From contig NZ_JARSBN010000005.1 of the NCBI RefSeq assembly GCF_029624125.1, positions 62,001 through 126,000 of the forward strand: a DNA stretch of 64,000 nt, written 5' to 3'. Shown piece after piece: positions 6,860 through 14,310 of this stretch (position 1 is its first letter; every line of letters starts with the position of its first letter). The DNA is from Winogradskyella marincola (GTDB taxonomy: Bacteria > Bacteroidota > Bacteroidia > Flavobacteriales > Flavobacteriaceae). The notes beneath the pieces are model-generated. The model saw nothing but the letters and a program-made list of their open reading frames with translations, did not search any database and was not told the DNA's origin. A program made the position numbers and the translations under genes.

Positions 6860-7798
6860 ATGACAATTACACAACTTAAATATGCTTTAGCAATTGCAGA
6901 GCACAAAAATTTCACTAAAGCAGCCGAAAAATGCTTTGTAACGCAACCTACGCTAAGTACTCAGATACAAAAATTAGAAGACGAACTTGATATTGTAATT
7001 TTCGATAGAGGCAAAAAGCCAATAGAACTTACCGAAGTTGGAAGAAAAATTGTTTTTCAGGCTAGAAATATCGTTAACGAAGCAGACCGTATACAAGATA
7101 TCGTAGATCAGCAGAAAGGGTTTATTGGTGGTGAGTTTAGACTTGGTATAATACCTACTATTATGCCAACGCTTTTGCCTATGTTTTTAAACAATTTCAT
7201 TAAAAAATATCCTAAAGTAAAGCTTAAAATAGAAGAGCTTACCACTGAAGAAATCATTGCCAGAATTAATGATGGCCACATCGATGCTGCTATTGCTGCA
7301 ACGCCATTAGAAAGTGACAATATTAAAGAACGTCCTTTGTATTACGAGCCTTTTGTAGCTTATGTACCTACAAATCACAGGTTAAGAGATAGAAAAACAC
7401 TAGAAGTTTCTGATCTTGAAATTGAAGATATGTTATTGCTAGAAGACGGTCATTGCTTTAGAGAAGGTGTTATTAATCTTTGTAAGGCTTTTAAAAACCA
7501 AGAAGATGAGCATTTTCAACTAGAAAGTGGCAGTATAGAAACTTTGATTAAGTTATCTAACGAAGGTATGGGAATGACTCTTCTACCTTATCTGCACACA
7601 CAAGATATTAGTGACAAATACAGTAGTAACTTAAAACATTTTATAGAACCTTCACCAGCCAGAGAGGTAAGTCTTATCTACCATAAAAGCGAACTAAAAA
7701 TGCAAATTATTAATGCCATGCACGATTTAATTTCGTCTGTAATTAGAGGTGCTATTGCCTTTAGTAATGTTGAAATTATTAGTCCTCTAGCTAAATAA
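6860..7798 (+). CDS. oxyR: OxyR-type LysR peroxide regulator
   Basis: The 312-residue LysR-family regulator has an N-terminal winged helix-turn-helix (residues 2-60: LKYALAIAEHKNFTKAAEKC...TQPTLSTQIQKLE) and a two-lobed effector domain. The diagnostic OxyR peroxide sensor is present as LLEDGHCFREGVINLC. It places Cys at 199 and 208, exactly the spacing and numbering of the redox pair in E. coli OxyR, followed later by the usual SIETLIKLSNEGMGMTLLP. It is divergent from dps, a standard OxyR target. A terminator follows. Confidence 0.93.
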   Translation: MTITQLKYALAIAEHKNFTKAAEKCFVTQPTLSTQIQKLEDELDIVIFDRGKKPIELTEVGRKIVFQARNIVNEADRIQDIVDQQKGFIGGEFRLGIIPTIMPTLLPMFLNNFIKKYPKVKLKIEELTTEEIIARINDGHIDAAIAATPLESDNIKERPLYYEPFVAYVPTNHRLRDRKTLEVSDLEIEDMLLLEDGHCFREGVINLCKAFKNQEDEHFQLESGSIETLIKLSNEGMGMTLLPYLHTQDISDKYSSNLKHFIEPSPAREVSLIYHKSELKMQIINAMHDLISSVIRGAIAFSNVEIISPLAK

Positions 7799-7800
7799 AA

Positions 7801-7824
7801 AAAATCCCTCAATAGAGGGATTTT
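7801..7824. terminator. bidirectional terminator after oxyR
   Basis: AAAATCCCTC / GAGGGATTTT with an AATA loop is flanked by a T run and an A run. It separates the convergent oxyR and outer-membrane protein genes. Confidence 0.85.
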
Positions 7825-7828
7825 CTTT

Positions 7829-8830
7829 TTATAAAGCAAAATTAACATAGACCGAAAATCGCTGTTTAGATTCTACATTATCACCAAACAAATTTTGTTG
7901 TATTGGTAGTGTATAACTGGCTCCAAAAATAAATTTTTCTACAGCTAACTCTGATCCAAAAGAGGCATTAAGAATATCTCCATCTGTATCTTGCAACGTT
8001 TCACCATATTGTGTAATGGTATCATATACATCTCCTGATATTCCTGCAAATGGCATTATATTCATTTTTTTGGTTGAAAAAAAAGTATACACATTTGCTG
8101 AGTAACTAAATTGATTTCCAAATTGGTATTCATTCTTATTTTCACCTTTTAAATAGTAACTCATTAGTGTATTTACACCTATTTTATCACTTCCATAATT
8201 GTAACCCAAAGAAAAAATACCATCAACACTACCTGTACCAACCTGAAAGCCTGGATTAACATTATTTGCTAAAGCTTCTTCAAACTGACCTGTTGGTAGT
8301 TTTACTCCAATTCCAAATTGCAAAGAATGACCAGACGGTTCCTTTGTTGCATTAAAATCTACAGTAAATCCATCTGTTTTTTGTTTCTTAAAAAACTGAA
8401 GTTTATACCAACCAATAGCACTGATATCACCAAGTCCGTTTAAGTTTTCTTTACTGCCCTGAAACTCTCTTGTTAAATCTTGATAAGGTACATTAGTAGT
8501 AACATAGAACTTATCATTTAATGGAACCTGAGCCCAAATTTGATATGTACTAAATGTTTCTTTGCTCTTAGGTGAATTATCAAAAATACCATAACGAGAC
8601 TCAAAATTTTGATAGATGTATCTAACACCAATAAAATTTGCATTACTTAGAGTGCCAAAACCAAAACTTCCGCTACTGGTTGAGCATCCACACAAATCAC
8701 ATGGTAATAGCTCTAAAATATGGTTATTAGGACAAGTATAATTAGGGTCTTTTTCTTTTGCTTTTGCCGTACTACTAACTAATAAAAATAGCAGTAGCAC
8801 AATAGTCTTAAAATTCTGAAAAACGTTCAT
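7829..8830 (-). CDS. outer-membrane beta-barrel, putative transporter of the MbnP/MbnH cluster
   Basis: The 333-residue protein has a signal peptide (MNVFQNFKTIVLLLFLLVSSTAKA) and a short Cys-rich segment, LPCDLCGCSTSSGSFGFG, around residues 43-60. A barrel of alternating aromatic/Gly strands follows and ends in NFAL, as outer-membrane barrels do. The barrel resembles the phenol-degradation/MetA-like transporter family that flavobacteria carry beside cytochrome peroxidases. The start overlaps the end of the di-haem peroxidase gene by 23 bases, so the two are translationally linked. The CxxCxC motif just after the signal peptide could bind a metal such as copper; that is inference. Confidence 0.75.
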   Translation of the reverse strand: MNVFQNFKTIVLLLFLLVSSTAKAKEKDPNYTCPNNHILELLPCDLCGCSTSSGSFGFGTLSNANFIGVRYIYQNFESRYGIFDNSPKSKETFSTYQIWAQVPLNDKFYVTTNVPYQDLTREFQGSKENLNGLGDISAIGWYKLQFFKKQKTDGFTVDFNATKEPSGHSLQFGIGVKLPTGQFEEALANNVNPGFQVGTGSVDGIFSLGYNYGSDKIGVNTLMSYYLKGENKNEYQFGNQFSYSANVYTFFSTKKMNIMPFAGISGDVYDTITQYGETLQDTDGDILNASFGSELAVEKFIFGASYTLPIQQNLFGDNVESKQRFSVYVNFAL

Positions 8831-9854
8831 CTTCTAAAAATTCATAATCGGTTAATGTTTTTAAGAAAGCGATAATACTCTCTTTTTCATAATCATTTAG
8901 AGTAATACCATAGCTTCCATCTTCTCTCAAAAATTGAGGGTCTACATTTCCATTATCTACCATACCAGAATCGTAAAAATTTAGTACAACTTCTAATGTT
9001 GAAAATCTACCATCGTGCATGTAAGGATAGGTATATTCTATATTTCTTAAACTAGGGACTTTAAATTTGTACAAGTCTTCAGGATTTTCGAGAATATCAA
9101 AACGTCCTTTATCATTAAGCTGAGGATTTACCAACAAACCATTGTTTCTAAAACTATTGTCTGTAAATAAATCTGTAGCATGACAAGAAGCACATTTGGT
9201 CTCAAATGTTTGCAATCCGTCTAGCTCAATTGTTGTTAACGTCACATTATCTTCGCCTCTAACATACTTATCGTACTTAGAGTTTGAAGAAATCATTGTT
9301 ACCATAAACTGCGATAGTGCTTTCAAAATATTTTCGGTAGAAATCTCTCCATCTTCAAAAGCTCTGGTAAACTGATCTTGGTAGTAACTATCGGCTTTTA
9401 GTTTTTCAACAACATTACTTAGAGTTTCTCCCATTTCTAATTCACTAGTTATAGGAATTATAGGTTGAAGATCTAAATGCGATGCAGCACCATCCCACAT
9501 AAAACTAGTCTGAAACGCCATATTCTGAATGGGTTGCGCATTGCGTTTACCAATACCACCATTAACTCCATGACTTAGATTATGACCATGATGCGTAAAA
9601 GCAAATCCTTGTTCGTGACAAAAAGCACATGCCACAGCATTGTTAGAAGACAAGCGTCCTTCATAGAATAAATCTTTACCTAACTGAAAGCCTTCTTGAG
9701 TAACCTGATTATTATCCAGATTATAAACTATTTGAGGAAAATTAGAAGGTTGCTCAATGTCTAAAATTGCTGGTTCGTATTTAGCTATGTCTGAACTTTC
9801 TGAACATGAAAAAACCAGAACCAATAACCAAACTGCATAACTAATATGTTTCAT
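8808..9854 (-). CDS. MbnH-like di-haem cytochrome c peroxidase lipoprotein
   Basis: The 348-residue protein has a lipobox Cys at 17 and two c-type haem sites: CAFCH at 76-80 and CASCH at 221-225. This is the layout of the bacterial di-haem cytochrome c peroxidase/MauG superfamily. HHGHNLSHG follows the first site, and NMAFQTSFMWDGA is typical of the family core. Placed directly downstream of an MbnP-like gene, it best fits MbnH, the enzyme that oxidises a Trp of MbnP to kynurenine in methanotrophs. A plain peroxidase role cannot be excluded. It overlaps the barrel gene and follows the MbnP gene after 61 bases. Confidence 0.85.
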   Translation of the reverse strand: MKHISYAVWLLVLVFSCSESSDIAKYEPAILDIEQPSNFPQIVYNLDNNQVTQEGFQLGKDLFYEGRLSSNNAVACAFCHEQGFAFTHHGHNLSHGVNGGIGKRNAQPIQNMAFQTSFMWDGAASHLDLQPIIPITSELEMGETLSNVVEKLKADSYYQDQFTRAFEDGEISTENILKALSQFMVTMISSNSKYDKYVRGEDNVTLTTIELDGLQTFETKCASCHATDLFTDNSFRNNGLLVNPQLNDKGRFDILENPEDLYKFKVPSLRNIEYTYPYMHDGRFSTLEVVLNFYDSGMVDNGNVDPQFLREDGSYGITLNDYEKESIIAFLKTLTDYEFLEDERFSEF

Positions 9855-9915
9855 AATAACTTATTTATTAGAAGACTGCCAGGACTCTTACATCCTAACA
9901 GTCTTTAAGTTATAA

Positions 9916-10713
9916 CTAGTCATTATGAACGTGATGCACCATAAACATAGACTGCATGTTGGCAGCTATTACAGGTGTTGTCTCTTCACTAACATGCACT
10001 TGGTTGTAGCCATCAGATAAGTTTACTGATGTAGTACCATCAAATATTTTTGCAATGTCTGCAACAATGTGTATTTGAGGTGTTTTATTTTCTCTAACCA
10101 AAACAGTATTAGGAAACTCTAAAGTAACTTCTCTATAATTATCTAAAGATGTTCCTACACTTCCCATATGAACGTTCAATGGCTCATTAGTAAAAGTGTC
10201 TGAGCTAAAAGTACCGTCTAACCTTACAAATCTGTATCCTGTAGACCAATTCCACATCATACCTTCTTCTGAGGCTAAGTCTAAAAAGTCTCCTTGTCCT
10301 TCTGCACCTAATGCAAAACGCTCTTGATCTATTCCAATACCAAATGTAATTTCTGTGTAATTAGCAGCATTAACATTATCTAAGGTTACGTAGATTTCGC
10401 CTGCATTATTACCGTCTTCTTCATTAATAATAAAGGCATTCTCCTCTATTGGGTATAAAAAAGTATTGCCTTCACTATCTTTTACTCTTACATTACTTAC
10501 TATATATTTTAGTGTATTAAGCTGAAAAGATTCGTTATTAGATTTATTGTAAGTTGCACCAAATATAAAGTCTTGATCACCTACAGCGTTATCAAATTTG
10601 AGGACTATATTACCTGTTTGCCCTGTTAAATCTTGTCCATCATCATCATCTGATGAGCAACTTGCTATTAATGCACATAGCATTAGTGCATACGCATATT
10701 TTAAAATTTTCAT
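9916..10713 (-). CDS. MbnP-family lipoprotein, putative copper binder
   Basis: The 265-residue lipoprotein (Cys19, followed by an acidic SSDDDDG sorting-type tail) has an MbnP-like domain. Recognisable parts are NIVLKFDNAVG at the start, FQLNTLKYIVSNVRV, and GMMWNWSTGYRFVRLDG around residues 151-167, whose WxW Trp residues are conserved in the family. A His-rich C-terminus (FMVHHVHND) could bind metal. MbnP proteins bind copper, and in characterised cases carry a kynurenine made by the neighbouring di-haem enzyme. The gene order MbnP-MbnH-barrel on one strand supports a shared role in copper handling. Confidence 0.8.
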   Translation of the reverse strand: MKILKYAYALMLCALIASCSSDDDDGQDLTGQTGNIVLKFDNAVGDQDFIFGATYNKSNNESFQLNTLKYIVSNVRVKDSEGNTFLYPIEENAFIINEEDGNNAGEIYVTLDNVNAANYTEITFGIGIDQERFALGAEGQGDFLDLASEEGMMWNWSTGYRFVRLDGTFSSDTFTNEPLNVHMGSVGTSLDNYREVTLEFPNTVLVRENKTPQIHIVADIAKIFDGTTSVNLSDGYNQVHVSEETTPVIAANMQSMFMVHHVHND

Positions 10714-10872
10714 TTTGTATAAGTTTTAATATTTTTTTAATCCGTAATTTATTTTGAGACTTGAGTACATAGCATGCATAGCTATACACCTTAATTCTTA
10801 TTTTCAAAAAAATTAAAATGCAGCCTCAAAGAATTTTAGGCTTTAATTTTAGCCTAATTTAAATATGAAAAC

Positions 10873-11199
10873 TTATGCAATTGGTGGTTTGAAATGAACT
10901 TGCTCAAAGCTAAATTTATAATTCTGAGCCGGAGATACTATTTTATCTTTTATAGCTATTGATAAAATAAAAGACGTTTTAAATTCTTGAAATTCTTGAG
11001 AAAAAACAGGAAAAAAGGAATCTGATAAATTTAAAATGGCCTTACCATTTTTATCAGTTGTTTTTGTTGCAGATAGTTGCTTTGCTAAATGACACTTTCC
11101 GTTACACTGAAGCTCTGGTTTCTCCTTATTAACACAATACGTTTCGATAATATAGTCTATGTTAAGTTGATAATACAAGACATTACCAACAAAACACAT
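10873..11199 (-). CDS. small Cys-motif membrane protein near the copper cluster
   Basis: The 108-residue form from the first ATG contains YCVNKEKPELQCNGKCHLAKQL, with Cys spaced as expected for a metal or redox site, and ends in a Pro-rich tail. The reading frame is open upstream. A CTG at 11250, preceded by an A-rich leader, would add KKLVVYILFFSFALRP and complete a proper membrane or signal segment. Relatives I remember begin MKK plus a hydrophobic stretch, so the true start may be this unusual CTG. A promoter box at 11268-11275 leaves a short leader for that start. The function is unknown; the position suggests copper-related work. Confidence 0.65.
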   Translation of the reverse strand: MCFVGNVLYYQLNIDYIIETYCVNKEKPELQCNGKCHLAKQLSATKTTDKNGKAILNLSDSFFPVFSQEFQEFKTSFILSIAIKDKIVSPAQNYKFSFEQVHFKPPIA

Positions 11200-11267
11200 T
11201 GGCCTTAAGGCAAAGGAGAAAAATAATATATAAACTACGAGTTTTTTCAGCTTATTTTGCTTTGATG

Positions 11268-11275
11268 CAAAAGTA
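11268..11275 (-). promoter_or_regulatory. promoter -7 box (TACTTTTG) for the small Cys protein and perhaps the MbnP cluster
   Basis: The minus strand reads TACTTTTG, matching TAnnTTTG. It lies 18 bases before the possible CTG start at 11250 and 69 before the ATG at 11199. No consensus TTG was seen at the right distance. Confidence 0.45.
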
Positions 11276-11287
11276 GTTTATACCTAT

Positions 11288-11317
11288 AAAAAAAGCGACT
11301 TTAAAGTCGCTTTTTTT
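11288..11317. terminator. bidirectional intrinsic terminator
   Basis: AAAAAAAGCGACTTT and its exact complement AAAGTCGCTTTTTTT form a perfect hairpin. It overlaps the last two bases of the 11316-11513 stop codon and ends that minus-strand transcript. Confidence 0.88.
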
Positions 11318-11513
11318 ATGCTTTTAAATAGATTAAACATTGGTTTAAATCCGGGTTTTGATTGATTAGTGATTGAATAAATATTCGTAATTCTTCTAGT
11401 TCGTGAGGCAGTAATCGTTTAGCTGCTTTTTCCACTTCTCTACAGAATAATGACGCATCAAAACTTACCTTCTTAAGTACAGTTTTAGTGTACTCAAACA
11501 TTGCTCTCGCCAT
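11316..11513 (-). CDS. small helical hypothetical protein
   Basis: The 65-residue protein starts MARAMFEYTKTVLKKVSFD and continues with a strongly amphipathic, Leu/Glu-rich stretch (REVEKAAKRLLPHELEELRIF). It has no signal peptide and no membrane segment. I recall similar short proteins in other Flavobacteriaceae, but no function. The terminator at its stop codon supports a real gene. The 222 bases upstream, to 11735, hold no gene that I can see. Confidence 0.65.
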   Translation of the reverse strand: MARAMFEYTKTVLKKVSFDASLFCREVEKAAKRLLPHELEELRIFIQSLINQNPDLNQCLIYLKA

Positions 11514-11735
11514 AAGTTATTTCAAGATTTTAGATTAACAAAAAGTAGTTTTTATCTATAGGCTGTTATTTCAAAAATTCGTTCTCTAAGATAGAAAAAA
11601 AACACTTTTTCGAAAACAAAACTTCAAAAGTTTAACAGCTTATTATGTTAAAAGTTAGATTCTAGGTGTTGAGTAGTAAAATTACTGAAAGATAATTTCA
11701 CAGATTCAAACAATTGATTTAGTGCGAATTACAAC

Positions 11736-12563
11736 CTAAAACCGATTATCACCATCCAACAAATCGCCCAAACCGCCAAGGATACTTCCTTCTCCTCTAC
11801 CTTTACCACCTGCTTTTGGTGCAGACGCTATAACTCTATCTGCCAATCTGCTAAATGGTAAGGACTGTATGTATACTTTTCCTGGTCCTGTTAATTTTGC
11901 AAAGAACAGACCTTCGCCTCCAAAAATAGAGTTCTTAATACCACCTACAAACTCAATATCGTAATCTACATCTTGTGTAAAGCCAACAATACAGCCTGTA
12001 TCTACGCGTAAAGTTTCACCTGGTTGTAAGGTTTTTTCTGCCATGGTTCCGCCTGCATGTACAAATGCCATACCATCGCCTTCTAGTTTTTGCATAATGA
12101 AACCTTCGCCTCCAAATAAGCCTCTACCCAGCTTTTTTGAAAACTCAATACCAACACTTACTCCTTTAGCTGCACAGAGAAAAGCATCTTTTTGGCAAAT
12201 AAACTTCCCTCTAAAATCTGTTAAATCTATAGGTATAATTTTCCCTGGATACGGAGATGCAAACGATACATTACGTTTTCCTGTAAGGTCATTGTAAAAA
12301 GCGGTCATAAACAAGCTTTCTCCTGTAAGGATTCGTTTTCCTGCGCCTAGTATTTTGCCTAAAAACCCTTTGTCTTTTTGAGAACCATCACCAAAAATGG
12401 TATCCATTTTAATACCATTATCCATCATCATAAAACTTCCTGACTCTGCAATAACAGCTTCTTGAGGATCTAATTCTATTTCTACATACTGCATTTCTTC
12501 TCCATAGATACGGTAATCTATTTCGTGAGCATTTCTGTCTGTAAAATCTGGTAATCTTTCCAT
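11736..12563 (-). CDS. AIM24/TIGR00266 family protein
   Basis: The 275-residue beta-rich protein matches the AIM24 family (TIGR00266). It has repeated glycine turns ([43 protein letters not shown]) and the middle segment [24 protein letters not shown]. Family members are trimeric and related to tryptophan-RNA-binding attenuator-like folds. The bacterial role is unknown; the yeast relative is mitochondrial. The C-terminal tail is Gly-rich ([18 protein letters not shown]). It appears to be a single-gene unit; no promoter box was identified. Confidence 0.9.
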   Translation of the reverse strand: MERLPDFTDRNAHEIDYRIYGEEMQYVEIELDPQEAVIAESGSFMMMDNGIKMDTIFGDGSQKDKGFLGKILGAGKRILTGESLFMTAFYNDLTGKRNVSFASPYPGKIIPIDLTDFRGKFICQKDAFLCAAKGVSVGIEFSKKLGRGLFGGEGFIMQKLEGDGMAFVHAGGTMAEKTLQPGETLRVDTGCIVGFTQDVDYDIEFVGGIKNSIFGGEGLFFAKLTGPGKVYIQSLPFSRLADRVIASAPKAGGKGRGEGSILGGLGDLLDGDNRF

Positions 12564-12659
12564 AATGTTTTTTTGTTTTTGATTGACAGTTATATGTTGC
12601 TTAAAACAACATTTTGTTACATTTTAATAAGATAGTTTCAATATGTTCGTAATGACACA

Positions 12660-13115
12660 CTACGACTTTACTTTTAGTGTCCACTCAAAATTAAAAGAAG
12701 ACACTTCTACTCCCTCTGCATTAACTCCATTAGCGCTAAGCCAAACGGTTTGCCCTTCTCCTGTTTCAATAGCTTTTGCAATAGCATCGTCTATTTTATG
12801 GCCTTCTTTACATGTAAAGATAATTCTCCCTGTAGCTTTTTTTGTAAACGATGCATTATTATTAGCAACTAACATGGATATTTTTTTACCACTTTCTTTA
12901 ATTTTTTTCATTACCAAAGCACCAGTTGTTAACTCAGCAGCCATGCCTTGTACAGCCCAAAACATTGAATTAAACGGATTTTGATTTATCCAACGATGTT
13001 TTACGGTGACTACACAAGTGGTATCATCTAAAGATTTTGTTCTTACTCCTGTAAAATATGCTGCAGGCAGTTTAAACATTAAAAAAGTATTGAGTTTAGA
13101 AGGAGATATATTCAT
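12660..13115 (-). CDS. DUF4442 hot-dog fold (thioesterase-like) protein
   Basis: The 151-residue protein has the DUF4442 pattern: KLPAAYFTGVR, then HRWINQNPFNSMFWAVQGMAAEL, then the ANNNASFTKKATGRI strand. These are hot-dog fold proteins related to PaaI-type thioesterases. The NPFNSMFWA segment sits where the active-site helix lies in that superfamily, but the substrate is unknown. It lies 21 bases upstream, in the direction of transcription, of the AIM24 region and 21 bases downstream of a small membrane gene, so a loose operon is possible. Confidence 0.82.
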   Translation of the reverse strand: MNISPSKLNTFLMFKLPAAYFTGVRTKSLDDTTCVVTVKHRWINQNPFNSMFWAVQGMAAELTTGALVMKKIKESGKKISMLVANNNASFTKKATGRIIFTCKEGHKIDDAIAKAIETGEGQTVWLSANGVNAEGVEVSSFNFEWTLKVKS

Positions 13116-13136
13116 ATGTAAAATGAATTAGATGTA

Positions 13137-13322
13137 CTATTCTTTATTCTTTTTTAATTCTTGAAGAAAAAACAACACACAAATGATTAAGCTAGCAAAA
13201 ACCATGTAAGGCTTCATATTAATGAATGCTCCTGTCATGTTTAGCTTATCTATAGGCACAAAAACTATAAACAGAAAGAAAAGAAAAAACACAATTGACT
13301 TATAATGATTTCTGTAATCCAT
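13137..13322 (-). CDS. small two-helix membrane protein
   Basis: The 61-residue protein has two hydrophobic segments (IVFFLFFLFIVFV and YMVFASLIICVLFFL) joined by a short polar loop, with a charged end (KKNKE). No family is recognised. Two TAnnTTTG boxes lie upstream. It precedes the DUF4442 gene on the same strand by 21 bases, which suggests co-transcription. Confidence 0.65.
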   Translation of the reverse strand: MDYRNHYKSIVFFLFFLFIVFVPIDKLNMTGAFINMKPYMVFASLIICVLFFLQELKKNKE

Positions 13323-13337
13323 AAATTTTTATTTCCT

Positions 13338-13355
13338 CAAAATTAGCCAAAAATA
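13338..13355 (-). promoter_or_regulatory. two candidate promoter -7 boxes for the minus-strand small membrane gene
   Basis: The minus strand has TATTTTTG (13348-13355) and TAATTTTG (13338-13345). Both match TAnnTTTG and lie 26 and 16 bases before the gene start. Either could serve. Confidence 0.45.
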
Positions 13356-13425
13356 AATTAAGCTTCAATGTTAAAAAAATGTTAATTTTAAGTACTATGC
13401 GTAACATAATACCTTCTTTTAGACA

Positions 13426-13433
13426 TATATTTG
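13426..13433 (+). promoter_or_regulatory. promoter -7 box (TATATTTG) for the DUF4870/PadR/PspC series
   Basis: A perfect TAnnTTTG box lies 28 bases before the ATG at 13462. No TTG is present at the ideal distance; a TTC lies about 12 bases upstream. Confidence 0.55.
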
Positions 13434-13461
13434 TATAAGAAACTATTATATACTTTTTAAA

Positions 13462-13908
13462 ATGGTAGACAGTCATCAAAAAAATTTAGCCACATTTATA
13501 CATCTTTCAACCTTTTCTAGGTTTATAATTCCGTTTGGAAACTTTATTGGCCCAATAGTACTTTGGGCTGCCAACAAGGATAAATCAGAGTTTGTAGATC
13601 AGCATGGAAAGCAAGCCATTAACTTTCAGATTAGTGTTTTGTTATATGCTATTATCATTGGCACTCTAAGCGTTCCGTTTTTCATCTTTAAACTTTTTAG
13701 GGGATTAGATGTTATCGATTTTCATGGGTTTCGTGATTTTCATATCAGTTTAGGAGAGCCTTCTCCTCTACTCTATATAGGTGGCGGACTTGGTGCTTTA
13801 GCTATCATAGGATTTATTGTAGAATTAGCTCTTATTGTTAAGGCTAGTTTATCTGCAAGAGATGGTTTATCGTATAAATATCCTTTGACTATCAATTTTT
13901 TAAAATAA
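13462..13908 (+). CDS. DUF4870 membrane protein
   Basis: The 148-residue protein has the DUF4870 signature. HLSTFSRFIIPFGNFIGPIVLWAANKDKSEFVDQHGKQAINFQ is read across residues 12-54 (the conserved D-Q-H-G-K-Q-A-x-N-F core is at about 44-53), followed by two or three transmembrane segments. The function is unknown; such genes often sit with PspC- and DUF2807-type genes in Bacteroidota. It is first in the plus-strand series that continues with PadR and PspC. Confidence 0.88.
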   Translation: MVDSHQKNLATFIHLSTFSRFIIPFGNFIGPIVLWAANKDKSEFVDQHGKQAINFQISVLLYAIIIGTLSVPFFIFKLFRGLDVIDFHGFRDFHISLGEPSPLLYIGGGLGALAIIGFIVELALIVKASLSARDGLSYKYPLTINFLK

Positions 13909-13933
13909 AATTTCATCAATAATCAATCAAAAA

Positions 13934-13972
13934 ATGAACAGTTTAATCGAATTTAAGACACTATTACTATGA
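13934..13972 (+). CDS. short leader ORF coupled to padR-like gene
   Basis: A 12-codon ORF (MNSLIEFKTLLL) starts at an ATG preceded by an ATCAATCAAAAA leader. Nearly the same leader stands before the NTF2-like gene at 16175. Its TGA overlaps the PadR start codon as ATGA. It is too short to be an enzyme and could be a leader peptide that couples translation to the regulator. Conservation has not been tested. Confidence 0.35.
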   Translation: MNSLIEFKTLLL

Positions 13973-14310
13973 AGATAGAAAACACAAAAGCACAAATGCG
14001 TAAAGGTGTTCTGGAGTATTGCATCTTATCCATCTTAAAAGATGAAGATGCCTATGTTGCAGAGATTTTAGCCACACTAAAAGACGCAAAAATGCTTGTT
14101 GTAGAAGGGACTATATATCCACTATTAACAAGATTAAAAAACGCCGGATTGCTCAGTTATCGCTGGGAAGAATCCACATCTGGACCACCAAGAAAATATT
14201 ATGGTCTTACAGAAACAGGCAAGTTGTTTCTAAATGAATTAAACACAACTTGGAGTGAATTACAAAATGCAGTTAACCTAGTAACCAGTACAAAAACAAC
14301 AAAAAAATGA
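13969..14310 (+). CDS. PadR-family transcriptional regulator
   Basis: The 113-residue protein is a PadR winged-helix repressor. It has KAQMRKGVLEYCILSIL at the start, the wing region EGTIYPLLTRLKNAGLLSYRWEESTSGPPRKYYGLTETG at about 47-86 (the core TIYPLLTRL is diagnostic), and a C-terminal dimerisation helix. Its stop codon overlaps the next start as ATGA, so it is translationally coupled to the PspC-domain gene. It is likely to control this operon in response to envelope conditions; that is inference from family context. Confidence 0.92.
   Translation: MKIENTKAQMRKGVLEYCILSILKDEDAYVAEILATLKDAKMLVVEGTIYPLLTRLKNAGLLSYRWEESTSGPPRKYYGLTETGKLFLNELNTTWSELQNAVNLVTSTKTTKK

Noticed and set aside
12643..12984. 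Plus-strand ORF of 113 codons opposite the DUF4442 gene
   Set aside because: It is the antisense of a well-supported DUF4442 coding region and has no recognisable protein features.
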